This document shows, piece by piece, positions 1-8,048 of a stretch of DNA of 64,000 nt. This DNA is from JBCCEJ01 sp039030335 (lineage in GTDB: Bacteria > Pseudomonadota > Gammaproteobacteria > HK1). Location: contig JBCCEJ010000014.1 of NCBI GenBank assembly GCA_039030335.1, forward strand, positions 1 to 64,000, given 5' to 3'. The notes beneath the pieces are model-generated. The model was not told the origin of the DNA. It saw only the letters and a program-made list of their open reading frames with translations, and did not search any database. The position numbers and the translations under genes were made by a program. Position 1 is the first letter of the stretch. Every line of letters begins with the position of its first letter.

Positions 1-445
1 CGCAACCGCCTCCGATAGAGCGTTCGGGTTTACGTTCGAGTGGTAGCGATGTAGGGGTATGCCAGGGTTGCACGCTGCCAGTTCCTTCCGCGAGGTGCGT
101 CCTGAAATCGCACACCGACAAAACTATCATCCCTGCCAGTCTCACGCGCGCTGTGGTCCTCACGTCGAAGTGACGTCTGCCGGGGTCGAACACCCAGGGC
201 GAGCGCGAAACCGAGGTTGCAGTCACCGTCTAGACGGCGCCCCAACTCGCTGCGCTCGAAAGACACAGTTCGAGCCGGGAGACGCCACGAGACAGTGGAT
301 GAGTTGAAGTCGGGCAAAGCCGCACACCGCGCCGTGTTCCCCACACGGGCGGCGCTCACGGCGAGTCTATTGACTGTTCAAGGGCGAGAACGATGGCGAC
401 AAACTGCAATAAGTCCGGCGAACCCGGGTTCTCACGCGGGTAAAT
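1..445. other. No gene recognised at the left edge
   Basis: This stretch lies downstream of the minus-strand gene that stops at 446. Short open frames exist on both strands, but their translations are arginine-rich and low in hydrophobic pattern, have no recognisable domain and no convincing ribosome binding site. I see no tRNA cloverleaf, no strong terminator hairpin with a T-run and no tandem repeat. It may be intergenic DNA or a decayed gene. Confidence 0.5.
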
Positions 446-1690
446 TCAATCGACCGGCAAACCGTCCAACGCACTGTCAGCCTGTTCGCTCAACAGGTGC
501 TGATTGATCTCGCGAGCCAATGCGCTCAGGGTTGCCTGCTTGTCGTCCAGATCGCCGAACCCAACCACGAAGTCACACATCGACTCGATGCGTGAGCGGC
601 CTTCCAGGCGCGGCGATACCGCGAGCCCCATCAGGTACTTGCCGCTCGCCCGCGCATAACCGCATTCGAACGCCGTCCAGGCTTCGTTCTCCACGCCGTC
701 CAGAACCACGAGCACGACGTCGGCTGCATCCATGGCCTGCTCGTAGAGCGTCTGTACTTCGCGACGCGATGCACTCGCTTCTTCGATCTCCAGATCTTCC
801 TGCGGGATCGTGATCTCCACGTACGGATTGTCTTCCGCGATCGCCTGACGCAGATCGTGATTCCACCAGCGCGCCGCGGGCGACCGGTTGTAGGATGCCA
901 GATAAACCTGCACGACCGACTGGATGCCGCGTTCGGCAACCGAGGTCTCGACTTCCGGTTCAGGGCTCGTCTGCGGCTGGCTCGCCACTTCCAGCGCTTC
1001 GGTCAGCGAGAATGCGCCAGACGCCAGTGCATGCCCGACGATCGCGCCGTGAATATTCGGCAGGTAGTGCACCTGAGCAAGGTCTTCGAGGTTCTGCACC
1101 GTGCCGCTCGAAAATACCGGCATCACGGTGCGGTTCTTGATCTCCATCGTCAGCGCCAGCGACGCCGAAGAGTCCACGTCAAACCGATCGATGTCGGTGT
1201 GGATGATGCCGGCAACACCGGCGAGTTGCAGATCGTAGACGATGTCCTCCGGGCGAAACGCGGTCGCCGTCTGCCAGCCGTCGATCATGACGACACCTTC
1301 GCTCGTCGCGAGGTTCGCGAGAATCGCCCCCGGGTGACGCGTGCATACTTCGGTCAGCAGCCCCTGGTCGGTGATCGCGAGCGTGCCCAGCACCACCGCC
1401 GCAGCCCCGGTTTCCAGCCACTCATCGACCTGGTTGACCGTACGCGTTCCGCCAGCGACCTGCACGGGAATGTCTACGCTGTCGAGAATGGCTCTGACCA
1501 GGTCACCATTGTCAGCATCGCCGCTGCTCGCCGCGTCGACATCGACGACGTGTAGCCGCTCAGCGCCTTCGCTCACCAACCGGTCGACGAACTCCAGAGG
1601 ATCGATCTCGTGGCGAATATAGGGCGTACGCACGCCTGTCCGGGTGACCAGCTGGCCACCCGAAATCTGCACCTCCGGGACGATGATCAT
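446..1690 (-). CDS. HisA-like TIM barrel fused to nucleoside 2-deoxyribosyltransferase-like domain
   Basis: A 414-aa protein. Residues 1-235 follow the HisA/HisF phosphosugar isomerase pattern: HVVDVDAA near 47-54, VAGGTRT near 78-84, HTDIDR near 164-169. The first catalytic Asp of HisA (in IPALD) appears as Gln8, so true ProFAR isomerase activity is doubtful. After a Pro/Glu-rich linker (238-253), residues 257-400 resemble nucleoside 2-deoxyribosyltransferases: VYLAS at 262-266, DAADVVLVVLDG at 321-332, and E342 in FECGYA at the position of that family's catalytic Glu. The start ATG overlaps the stop of the upstream aminotransferase (ATGA), implying coupled translation. No other histidine gene is nearby. 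Domain boundaries are read by eye; the function is unknown. Confidence 0.75.
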   Translation of the reverse strand: MIIVPEVQISGGQLVTRTGVRTPYIRHEIDPLEFVDRLVSEGAERLHVVDVDAASSGDADNGDLVRAILDSVDIPVQVAGGTRTVNQVDEWLETGAAAVVLGTLAITDQGLLTEVCTRHPGAILANLATSEGVVMIDGWQTATAFRPEDIVYDLQLAGVAGIIHTDIDRFDVDSSASLALTMEIKNRTVMPVFSSGTVQNLEDLAQVHYLPNIHGAIVGHALASGAFSLTEALEVASQPQTSPEPEVETSVAERGIQSVVQVYLASYNRSPAARWWNHDLRQAIAEDNPYVEITIPQEDLEIEEASASRREVQTLYEQAMDAADVVLVVLDGVENEAWTAFECGYARASGKYLMGLAVSPRLEGRSRIESMCDFVVGFGDLDDKQATLSALAREINQHLLSEQADSALDGLPVD

Positions 1691-3069
1691 TCGATCAAAC
1701 CTTCTCCGCGCACGTATTCGAGGGTGTCGTCGAGCGCCAGCTGCCAACGGTCGAACAGCACGTTGAGTTCGTCTTCGGTGATGATGAGCGGCGGGCAGAA
1801 CGCCACGCGGATACCGGCGCACGGACGCAGAATCACACCGCGGCGGGTGCAGGCTTCACTGGCCCACGCAGCGATCTCAGGCCCGAAGTTCTCCTTCGTC
1901 GCTTTGTCCTTGACGAGTTCCACCGAGCCGATGAGGCCAACGCCGCTGGCGTCGCCGACAAGCGGATGATCGCCAAGCGCGGCGAGGCGCTCCTGCGCCA
2001 GCACCGAGACCCGGCGCACGTGGGAGCCGATATCGGTCTCTTCGTAGATCTTCAGTGTTTCGAGCGCAACCGCCGCCGACACCGGATGACCGGAGTACGT
2101 GAAGCCGGTGCCGAGGGAGGAGTTGCGATCGGCGAAGTCGCGAATCACGCTGTACACCTTCTCGTTCAGCATTACCGAAGAGATCGGCATGTAGGCCGAC
2201 GACAGCTGCTTCGCGTTGCACATGATGTCCGGCTCGATGTTGTACGTCGTGCACGCGAACGCATTACCGGTACGGTAGAAGCCGGTAATGACTTCATCAG
2301 CCACCATCAACACATCGTATTTGCGCAGCACCGCCTGAATCTTCTCGAAGTACGTGGCAGGCGGAATGATCGCACCACCCGCGCCCATGACCGGCTCCGC
2401 CACGAACGCGGCGACGGTATCCGGTCCTTCTTCAAGAATCAGCGCTTCCAGTTCCTCTGCCCGGCGGGTCGCGAATTCCTCTTCGGTCTCTCCCGGCTGA
2501 CCATGGCGGTAGTAGCTGTGGCTGCCGGTGTGCAGCACGTTCGGAATCGGCAGGTCGAAGCCCTTGTGCATCAACGGCAGGCCGGTGAGGCTCCCGGACG
2601 ACACCGCGATGCCGTGGTAACCCTCATGACGCGCGATGATCTTTTTCTTTTCCGGCTTGCCGCGGCCGTTGTTGTAAAACCAGACGAACTTGACCATGTG
2701 GTCGTTGGCTTCTGAGCCTGAGTTCGCAAACCACACCTTGGACATCGGCACCGGCGCCATGCTGAGCAGTTTTTCTGCGACGTCGATGGCGGGCATGTTC
2801 GAGCGGTGAAAGAACGTGTGGTAGGTCGGCAGCTGCCGCATCTGCTGTACGGCCGCTTCGATCAGGCGCTCGTTGTCGAAACCGAGCGACGTGCACCACA
2901 GCCCGGCCATACCCTCGAGGTACTGGTTGCCTTCCAGATCCCAGACGTACACCCCTTTACCGCGTTTCAGGATGAGCGGGCCATCCTGTTCATGACGGCC
3001 GGGATTGGTCATCGGGTGCAGCAGCGACGCAACGTCGCGGGCGTGCGGGGAGTTCATTACCGTTGACAT
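1687..3069 (-). CDS. Class III PLP-dependent aminotransferase
   Basis: A 460-aa omega-transaminase-type enzyme, probably moving an amino group between an amine or amino acid and a keto acid, with PLP as cofactor. Family landmarks are present: NSGSEAND at 116-123 (phosphate binding), YHG at 151-153, the PLP-binding Asp258 in VADEV, and the Schiff-base Lys287 in NAKQLSSAY. Length is normal for the fold. It is the upstream partner in an ATGA-coupled pair with the HisA/NDT-like fusion, and the class II aldolase-like gene precedes it by about 30 bases on the same strand, so the three may be co-transcribed. The substrate cannot be told from sequence; omega-amino acid:pyruvate type is most likely. 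Confidence 0.9.
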   Translation of the reverse strand: MSTVMNSPHARDVASLLHPMTNPGRHEQDGPLILKRGKGVYVWDLEGNQYLEGMAGLWCTSLGFDNERLIEAAVQQMRQLPTYHTFFHRSNMPAIDVAEKLLSMAPVPMSKVWFANSGSEANDHMVKFVWFYNNGRGKPEKKKIIARHEGYHGIAVSSGSLTGLPLMHKGFDLPIPNVLHTGSHSYYRHGQPGETEEEFATRRAEELEALILEEGPDTVAAFVAEPVMGAGGAIIPPATYFEKIQAVLRKYDVLMVADEVITGFYRTGNAFACTTYNIEPDIMCNAKQLSSAYMPISSVMLNEKVYSVIRDFADRNSSLGTGFTYSGHPVSAAVALETLKIYEETDIGSHVRRVSVLAQERLAALGDHPLVGDASGVGLIGSVELVKDKATKENFGPEIAAWASEACTRRGVILRPCAGIRVAFCPPLIITEDELNVLFDRWQLALDDTLEYVRGEGLIE

Positions 3070-3102
3070 GAGGTGTTCCTCCGAAGATGAGAGCGTGTCG
3101 GC

Positions 3103-3867
3103 TCAGTCGGCGTAGCCGGGCATTTCGCGGTCGAGAACCCGCTTCATCGCCTCGAAATACAGTTGTTCGCGAACGCCGCGGTGCCGATCGTCCGGCGCGG
3201 GTGCCTTGACCCGCTCTACGATCTCGTCCGACAGCGTTGAGATCGGCGCACCGGTGCTCATCGCGAGCACCTGCGCCCGACAGACCCGCTCGAGCATATA
3301 GAGCGTACGATAGGCTTTGGCCACCGTATCGCCGACCACCAGCACACCGTGGTTCTTCATGAACATGACGCGCTTGTCACCCATCAGGTTGGCGAGCCGC
3401 TCGCCTTCTTCCAACGTATCGGCGGTGCCTTCATAAGAATCGTCGTAGGCGATCCGGCCCATGAAAAACGACGCTGACTGGCTGGCCGGCAGCAGCCGGT
3501 TGTTCTCCAGCATGTTGAGCGTCACAGCCCAGGTCTGATGCGTGTGCATGACGACCCGTGCGCCGGTAATGCGATGAATGGGGGCGTGAATGCACTGCGC
3601 CGATAGTTCGACCTCGCCTTCGCCATCCAGCGTGCGGCCCGCCTCATCGAAAACGATCATGTCGCGCGCTCGCGCTTCCGACCAGTGCAGGCCAAACGGC
3701 AGCACGAGAAACTGGTCTTCGGTGCCGGGCACCGTGACCGTGAAGTGATTGTCGATACCTTCTTCCAGATCGTGGAACACCGCGAGACGGTGTGAAGCAG
3801 CCAGATCGATCTTGGCTTGCGCAACGGCATCTGCGGACTCCGTGGGGGCCAGGACGTGGACGGACAT
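3103..3867 (-). CDS. Class II aldolase/adducin family protein
   Basis: A 254-aa soluble protein of the fuculose-phosphate aldolase / adducin-head fold. The zinc-ligand pattern HTH (H108, H110) and the later KNHG motif are visible, as is the LPFGLHWSE segment typical of the bacterial adducin-like branch. That branch includes decarboxylases and aldolases with varied substrates, so the reaction is not assigned. The start at 3867 is chosen because a perfect AGGAGG lies 8 bases upstream; longer in-frame versions lack a binding site and read through arginine-rich sequence. It is the first gene of a likely three-gene unit with the aminotransferase and the HisA/NDT-like fusion. Confidence 0.85.
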   Translation of the reverse strand: MSVHVLAPTESADAVAQAKIDLAASHRLAVFHDLEEGIDNHFTVTVPGTEDQFLVLPFGLHWSEARARDMIVFDEAGRTLDGEGEVELSAQCIHAPIHRITGARVVMHTHQTWAVTLNMLENNRLLPASQSASFFMGRIAYDDSYEGTADTLEEGERLANLMGDKRVMFMKNHGVLVVGDTVAKAYRTLYMLERVCRAQVLAMSTGAPISTLSDEIVERVKAPAPDDRHRGVREQLYFEAMKRVLDREMPGYAD

Positions 3868-3875
3868 GGTTTTAA

Positions 3876-3881
3876 CCTCCT
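3876..3881 (-). promoter_or_regulatory. Ribosome binding site AGGAGG
   Basis: The minus strand reads AGGAGG, then TTAAAACC, then ATG. This perfect Shine-Dalgarno site fixes the aldolase-family start at 3867 rather than at in-frame starts further upstream. Confidence 0.8.
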
Positions 3882-3997
3882 GTCGGCGGCGCTCGGAACA
3901 GCGGTTCCAGCCGGTGGGCGCGGGTAGGGTCACTACCCGCTTTGCGCCGAGTATACGTGATCGCGGTGTCGGGTCTGCGCCGGCCCGGATTGACTCA

Positions 3998-5203
3998 TCA
4001 GCGGCGTTTGCGAAGCGCGCGCTGAGCCCGGGTCCACAGGGTCTTGGCGACCTTCGGGGGATGAAGAAGGCAAAACCAGCCTTTCTTGCGGGCTTTGAGG
4101 CAGGCACGGCTCGCCTGTTTGCGCGTAAGCCCCGTGGCACCCGCGTAGTACGCGACACGGTTGGTGCGCCGTGGCGTCAGGTAGATCCGGGCGCCAGGGG
4201 CGAACCGGCGAATGAAGGTCCGCGAACGCCGCACCGCCTCGGCTTTACTCGGATAGATCGGCAGAGCGACGCTCCAGTTTACGGGCCCGTAACCAGAAGC
4301 GGCGTAGCGCGGTTCCTTGCAGCCAGCCGCGATAATCGGCAACGCGGTCGGCGTTGCTGTCGCCACTGCGGGACCGAGCGGTTCACCGGCTGACGGCTTG
4401 ACCGCGTAGGCGGCATCAGCCAGTTGCCGCGCCCGCTCGAGTCGTTCCGACAGCGTGCGTGCACCCAGTACGACGGCCAGCACCGAGCGGCCGTCGCGTA
4501 GTGCGGTCGCCGCCAGGTGGTAACCGGCCCGGCACGTAAATCCGGTCTTCAGGCCGTCGGCCCCGTCATACGCATTCAGCCAGCGGTTGTGTCCACCAAT
4601 GCGCACACCGGACAGGCTGAAAGACGACTGGGCAAACCGGTCGCGTTCGTTGGGGAAGTCGCGCCGCAGGGCCAGCACCAGTCGCGCAATATCGCGTGCA
4701 CTGGTGTATGAATTCGCGTGCGGCAACCCGCTCGCGTTGGCAAAACGCGTGTTGACGAGCCCGATGCGATGGGCAAAGCCGTTCATGCGTTTGACGAATG
4801 CGGCTTCGGTCCCGGCCACCGCTTCAGCGAGGGCAACGGCTGCGTCGTTACCCGACCGTACGATGGCAGCATCGAGCAGTTCGTCGAGACGATAGCTCTT
4901 ACCGGCGCGCACGCCGGCGCGCACGGGTGCCTGCGACGCCGCCTGGCTACTCACTTTGACCATCTGGTCGCCCTTGAGCTTGCCGCTTCTCACCGCGTCG
5001 AACACGACGTACACCGTCATCAGCTTGGTGAGCGACGCGGGCCGTACGCGACGATCGAGATTGCGCGCCACGTGCACCTGTCCGGTCGACAAGGTCATGG
5101 CAAGCTCAGCATCGGCTGCACGACCGGCCGACGCGTGCAGCAGCGATAGCCCCGCCAACATCATCACGGTGAGCCGACCTGACAGGCGCTCCGCACGTAG
5201 CAT
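3998..5203 (-). CDS. D-alanyl-D-alanine carboxypeptidase (PBP5/6 family) with SPOR-like tail
   Basis: A 401-aa periplasmic serine peptidase that trims the terminal D-Ala from peptidoglycan stem peptides. A signal peptide is visible (residues 1-29, cleavage likely after GRAA). The three penicillin-binding motifs are intact: S57-L-T-K60, S117-G-N119 and K219-T-G221. The last ~100 residues are basic and resemble a SPOR-type sorting-domain pattern (sugar-binding module) rather than the usual PBP5 C-terminal beta domain with amphipathic anchor; this is inferred by eye. Its ATG begins 2 bases after the stop of the SDR gene, so it sits at the end of the catabolic operon, an odd place for a cell-wall enzyme. 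Confidence 0.88.
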   Translation of the reverse strand: MLRAERLSGRLTVMMLAGLSLLHASAGRAADAELAMTLSTGQVHVARNLDRRVRPASLTKLMTVYVVFDAVRSGKLKGDQMVKVSSQAASQAPVRAGVRAGKSYRLDELLDAAIVRSGNDAAVALAEAVAGTEAAFVKRMNGFAHRIGLVNTRFANASGLPHANSYTSARDIARLVLALRRDFPNERDRFAQSSFSLSGVRIGGHNRWLNAYDGADGLKTGFTCRAGYHLAATALRDGRSVLAVVLGARTLSERLERARQLADAAYAVKPSAGEPLGPAVATATPTALPIIAAGCKEPRYAASGYGPVNWSVALPIYPSKAEAVRRSRTFIRRFAPGARIYLTPRRTNRVAYYAGATGLTRKQASRACLKARKKGWFCLLHPPKVAKTLWTRAQRALRKRR

Positions 5204-5205
5204 GG

Positions 5206-5964
5206 CTATAGCGACAGGGCTCCCACGCTGGCGCCACCGCAGACATACAACGTCTGGCCCGTGACGAACCCGGCTTCCGGGTCGGCGAAGAACATGAAGG
5301 CGCGCGCCACGTCGGCAACTTCTCCGAGGCGACCAACCGGAATCCGCGCAGCCAACGCCTGCTGCTGCTCACTGTCTCTGGGCACCAGATCCCAGAAGTT
5401 CTGCGTCAGCACCGGACCCGGTGCAACCACGTTGACCGTGATGCCATGAGGCGCGAGTTCCAGTGCCCATGTGCGGGCCATGCCACCGATCCCAGCTTTC
5501 GTGGCGCTGTAGGCGGTGCGCGTCGGCACACCCAGCGCGGCGCGCGAAGAATTGAACAGGATGCGGCCAAACCGACGTTGTTTCATACCGCCAACAAAGG
5601 TCTGTACCAGCGTCAGCGCAGCCCCCAGATGCAGCTGCGCAAGGCCCACGATGTCCTCGGCGCGGGCATCTTCGAGCAGGTTTGGCCAGATCTGCCCGGC
5701 GTTGTGCACCAGATGGGTCACCGGATGGTCGTTTGCGATCTGCACGGCCAGCGCCGCGGTAGCCGCGTTGTCCAACAGATCGACGACATGACCGCTGAGA
5801 CGCGGATGGCTGGCCTCCGGCAGCGCGAGCCCGATCGATATCACGCGATAGCCGGCATCGAGCATCCGGTCGGCGACGGCCGCGCCGATGCCCTGATCAC
5901 CGCCCGTGATCACGGCGGTGAGTTCGGGTCGCTCGGCATCACCATTTTCGGCCACCGGCATCAA
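5206..5964 (-). CDS. SDR family oxidoreductase
   Basis: A 252-aa classical short-chain dehydrogenase/reductase. It has the cofactor motif TGGDQGIG (20-27), the NAG motif (88-90), and an intact catalytic set: Ser139/140, Tyr152 and Lys156 in YSATK. The absence of an acidic residue after the second strand (ISIGLALPE) gives no clear NAD versus NADP preference. Its start overlaps the stop of the upstream cyclase-family gene by four bases (ATGA), so both are translated from one message. In context it likely oxidises or reduces a hydroxy/keto intermediate of the ring-degradation pathway. Confidence 0.88.
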   Translation of the reverse strand: MMPVAENGDAERPELTAVITGGDQGIGAAVADRMLDAGYRVISIGLALPEASHPRLSGHVVDLLDNAATAALAVQIANDHPVTHLVHNAGQIWPNLLEDARAEDIVGLAQLHLGAALTLVQTFVGGMKQRRFGRILFNSSRAALGVPTRTAYSATKAGIGGMARTWALELAPHGITVNVVAPGPVLTQNFWDLVPRDSEQQQALAARIPVGRLGEVADVARAFMFFADPEAGFVTGQTLYVCGGASVGALSL

Positions 5965-6752
5965 TGGCCTCCCGGCACCATCGCAAGCACGCGTAGCGGA
6001 CTGCCGGTGCCCTGTTTGATCTTGAGCGGGGGCGCGACGATGACCGCGCCGGTCGGGGGCAGTTGATCCAGATTGCTAAGGCACTGCAGACCGTACTTGC
6101 CGGCGCCGTGGAAATAGTAGTGCGCGGGGTTGGGGGGCGTGAAGTGGAACCCTTGTCCTGCATCGGTGCCAACCGTCTCGGTGCCGAACCCGAGGACGTC
6201 GCGTTCGACCAGCAGTTTGACGGCCTCTGGATTGGGGCCCGGCGAATGGGCACCGTACTCGCGCATGTTGAGATACGCGGCACCCCGGCGCTTCGACCAG
6301 TCGGTGCGCATCAACACCCAGTGATTCGGCGCGATCGTGCCGTGTTGCTGCTCGAAGGCTTCAATGTCGTCTACCGACAGCTCGTAGTCGTCGTTTTCGG
6401 CCGCACCGGCCGAGCAGTCGATCACGCAGGCTGGCGCGATCAGCCGATCGACTGGAATGGTATCGACCGCGTTGTTCGGCAAGTCGCGACCGGATACCCA
6501 GTGAATCGGCGCGTCGAAGTGCGTGCCCGTATGCTCGCAACACGAGATGTTGTGCCATTTCCAGGCCGGACCGCGCTCGTCGTAAGCTGAGATCTCTTCC
6601 ATCCTGAACCGCGCGCACTGGCCGAACTCGGGCGGCAGGATGATGACCGGGAAATCGGGGTCCAGCGTGTGGGTGAGATCGACCACGCGAATACCGCCGC
6701 CGGCGAGGCCGGCGACGAGGCCGGCCAGCGCCGCATCCGCATCAGCGCTCAT
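5961..6752 (-). CDS. Cyclase family metal-dependent hydrolase
   Basis: A 263-aa member of the cyclase / kynurenine formamidase superfamily. The signature HTGTHFD (74-80) supplies the His and Asp metal ligands, and VVDLTHTLDPDFP near 23-35 is the usual N-terminal strand. Family members hydrolyse N-formylkynurenine, isatin or related amides and lactones. No other kynurenine gene is nearby, so hydrolysis of a ring-cleavage or lactone product fits this operon better. It is coupled by a four-base overlap to the downstream SDR and follows the DUF35-SDR fusion by about 40 bases. A plausible site (GAGAG) lies before the ATG. Confidence 0.85.
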   Translation of the reverse strand: MSADADAALAGLVAGLAGGGIRVVDLTHTLDPDFPVIILPPEFGQCARFRMEEISAYDERGPAWKWHNISCCEHTGTHFDAPIHWVSGRDLPNNAVDTIPVDRLIAPACVIDCSAGAAENDDYELSVDDIEAFEQQHGTIAPNHWVLMRTDWSKRRGAAYLNMREYGAHSPGPNPEAVKLLVERDVLGFGTETVGTDAGQGFHFTPPNPAHYYFHGAGKYGLQCLSNLDQLPPTGAVIVAPPLKIKQGTGSPLRVLAMVPGGH

Positions 6753-6791
6753 GTGCCAGTCTCTCGTCCAGGTGCCGTTGCCTCGCCACGC

Positions 6792-8048
6792 TCACGCGCC
6801 TCCATCCGGTTCGGTCATCTCGCGCTCCAGCACCTTCGGGCTCGCCCGCCAACGGTCGATGAGGTCTTTGGCCACGTCGCCCACGTAGGCCTCTTCGAGC
6901 CCGTCCTTGAGTGCGCTGACGACGGCTCGCGCCAGGGCCGCCGGCGCGACCTTGGGCGGCGGCAAGGGCTGATGCCACGCATCCTCAGTCGGCCCGCTGA
7001 ATACGTTCAACACCCGGACACCGCCGCTTCGCATTTCCGCGCGCAGGCACTGCGAGAGCGACAGCGCGGCTGCGTTACTGGCAGCGAACGTGCCGAATTG
7101 CGGCAGGTTCGACAAAGCGTACACGGATAACAGATTGACCCATGCGGTTGCGCTGTTGACGCCGTCGGCGCCACGCGCGCGCATCGCCGGGCCGAAGGTC
7201 TGTGCAAGGCGCATGAGCCCGAGGTAGTTCACGTCCATCTCATCGCGGGCAAAGTTCACGTCGTGACGGTCCATGATGCCGCCGGGGCGTACGTACCGCG
7301 CGTTGTTGATCAGGATGTCGACCTTGCCGCCAATCTCACCGGACAATTCGGTCAACGAGTCGGTGTCGGTCACGTCCATCGGCAGCACTTCTACTTTCGG
7401 GATCGCGCGCAGCGCCTCCTGTCCCGGGTACGGCCGCCAGCTTTCCGCTTCACCGACGAACACGATGCTGGCGCCGGCATCCGACAACGCTTTCGCGAGC
7501 GCCTGGCCGAGTTCGCTCCGGCCATTCGTTATCAGCACGCGACGGTACTTCGGATCGCAGGTCAGTTCGCGCAACAGTTCGTCATCTTCCATATGGGCAG
7601 TGTCCTTGAGCGGCAATGCCAGCAACGCGGCATGGCCGGCCTTGTCGAGACGGTTGATGAGCCGCACGCGATCGCCTGGCCCGCAGTCGCCATGCAGATG
7701 GCACATGATCGACGGGCCGGCGTCGAGCGAGACGGTGCCAATACGCCAGGGCGTGCGTTCGCGGAAGTACACGACCGTGCTCGTGCGCACGGTCGTCGTC
7801 GCGATCACATCGCCAACCGGGTCGACGTCCTGCCAGTCGAGCGACATCGAGAGACAGCGCGCGCACGCTTCGCGGGCTGGATACTGCAGTTGACCGCACG
7901 CCGCGCAACGCTGCAGCGCAAACCGGCCTTCAGCAGCAAACGCAGAGAGCTGCGTGCCCGTGCGGCTTCGCTCAACCGGCGGGCGCACCGGTATGCGCGT
8001 ACGCTTTTGCGGGTCTTTCCTCGGCGGCGGCTGGATCGGGTCAGTCAT
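6792..8048 (-). CDS. DUF35 zinc-ribbon/OB-fold protein fused to a degenerate SDR domain
   Basis: A 418-aa two-domain protein. Residues 35-145 form a DUF35 acyl-CoA-associated module: a zinc ribbon with C48, C51, C62 and C65, then an OB-fold. Residues 168-390 are SDR-like, with NNA at 248-250 and a Ser at 308. At the positions where SDRs carry the catalytic Tyr and Lys (Ser+13 and +17) there are Phe321 and Asn325, and the glycine motif reads TNGRSELG. The SDR half is therefore probably non-catalytic. DUF35 proteins such as ChsH2 partner Ltp-type thiolase-fold aldolases, and the adjacent upstream gene, overlapping by four bases, is such a protein. A role as its assembly or substrate-binding partner is inferred. 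Confidence 0.82.
   Translation of the reverse strand: MTDPIQPPPRKDPQKRTRIPVRPPVERSRTGTQLSAFAAEGRFALQRCAACGQLQYPAREACARCLSMSLDWQDVDPVGDVIATTTVRTSTVVYFRERTPWRIGTVSLDAGPSIMCHLHGDCGPGDRVRLINRLDKAGHAALLALPLKDTAHMEDDELLRELTCDPKYRRVLITNGRSELGQALAKALSDAGASIVFVGEAESWRPYPGQEALRAIPKVEVLPMDVTDTDSLTELSGEIGGKVDILINNARYVRPGGIMDRHDVNFARDEMDVNYLGLMRLAQTFGPAMRARGADGVNSATAWVNLLSVYALSNLPQFGTFAASNAAALSLSQCLRAEMRSGGVRVLNVFSGPTEDAWHQPLPPPKVAPAALARAVVSALKDGLEEAYVGDVAKDLIDRWRASPKVLEREMTEPDGGA

Noticed and set aside
30..359. 109-aa frame on the minus strand at the left edge
   Set aside because: Arginine/serine-rich translation without domain, no ribosome site; likely chance in GC-rich DNA.
446..1690. True histidine biosynthesis hisA
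   Set aside because: First catalytic Asp is replaced by Gln, a second domain is fused on, and no his genes are nearby.
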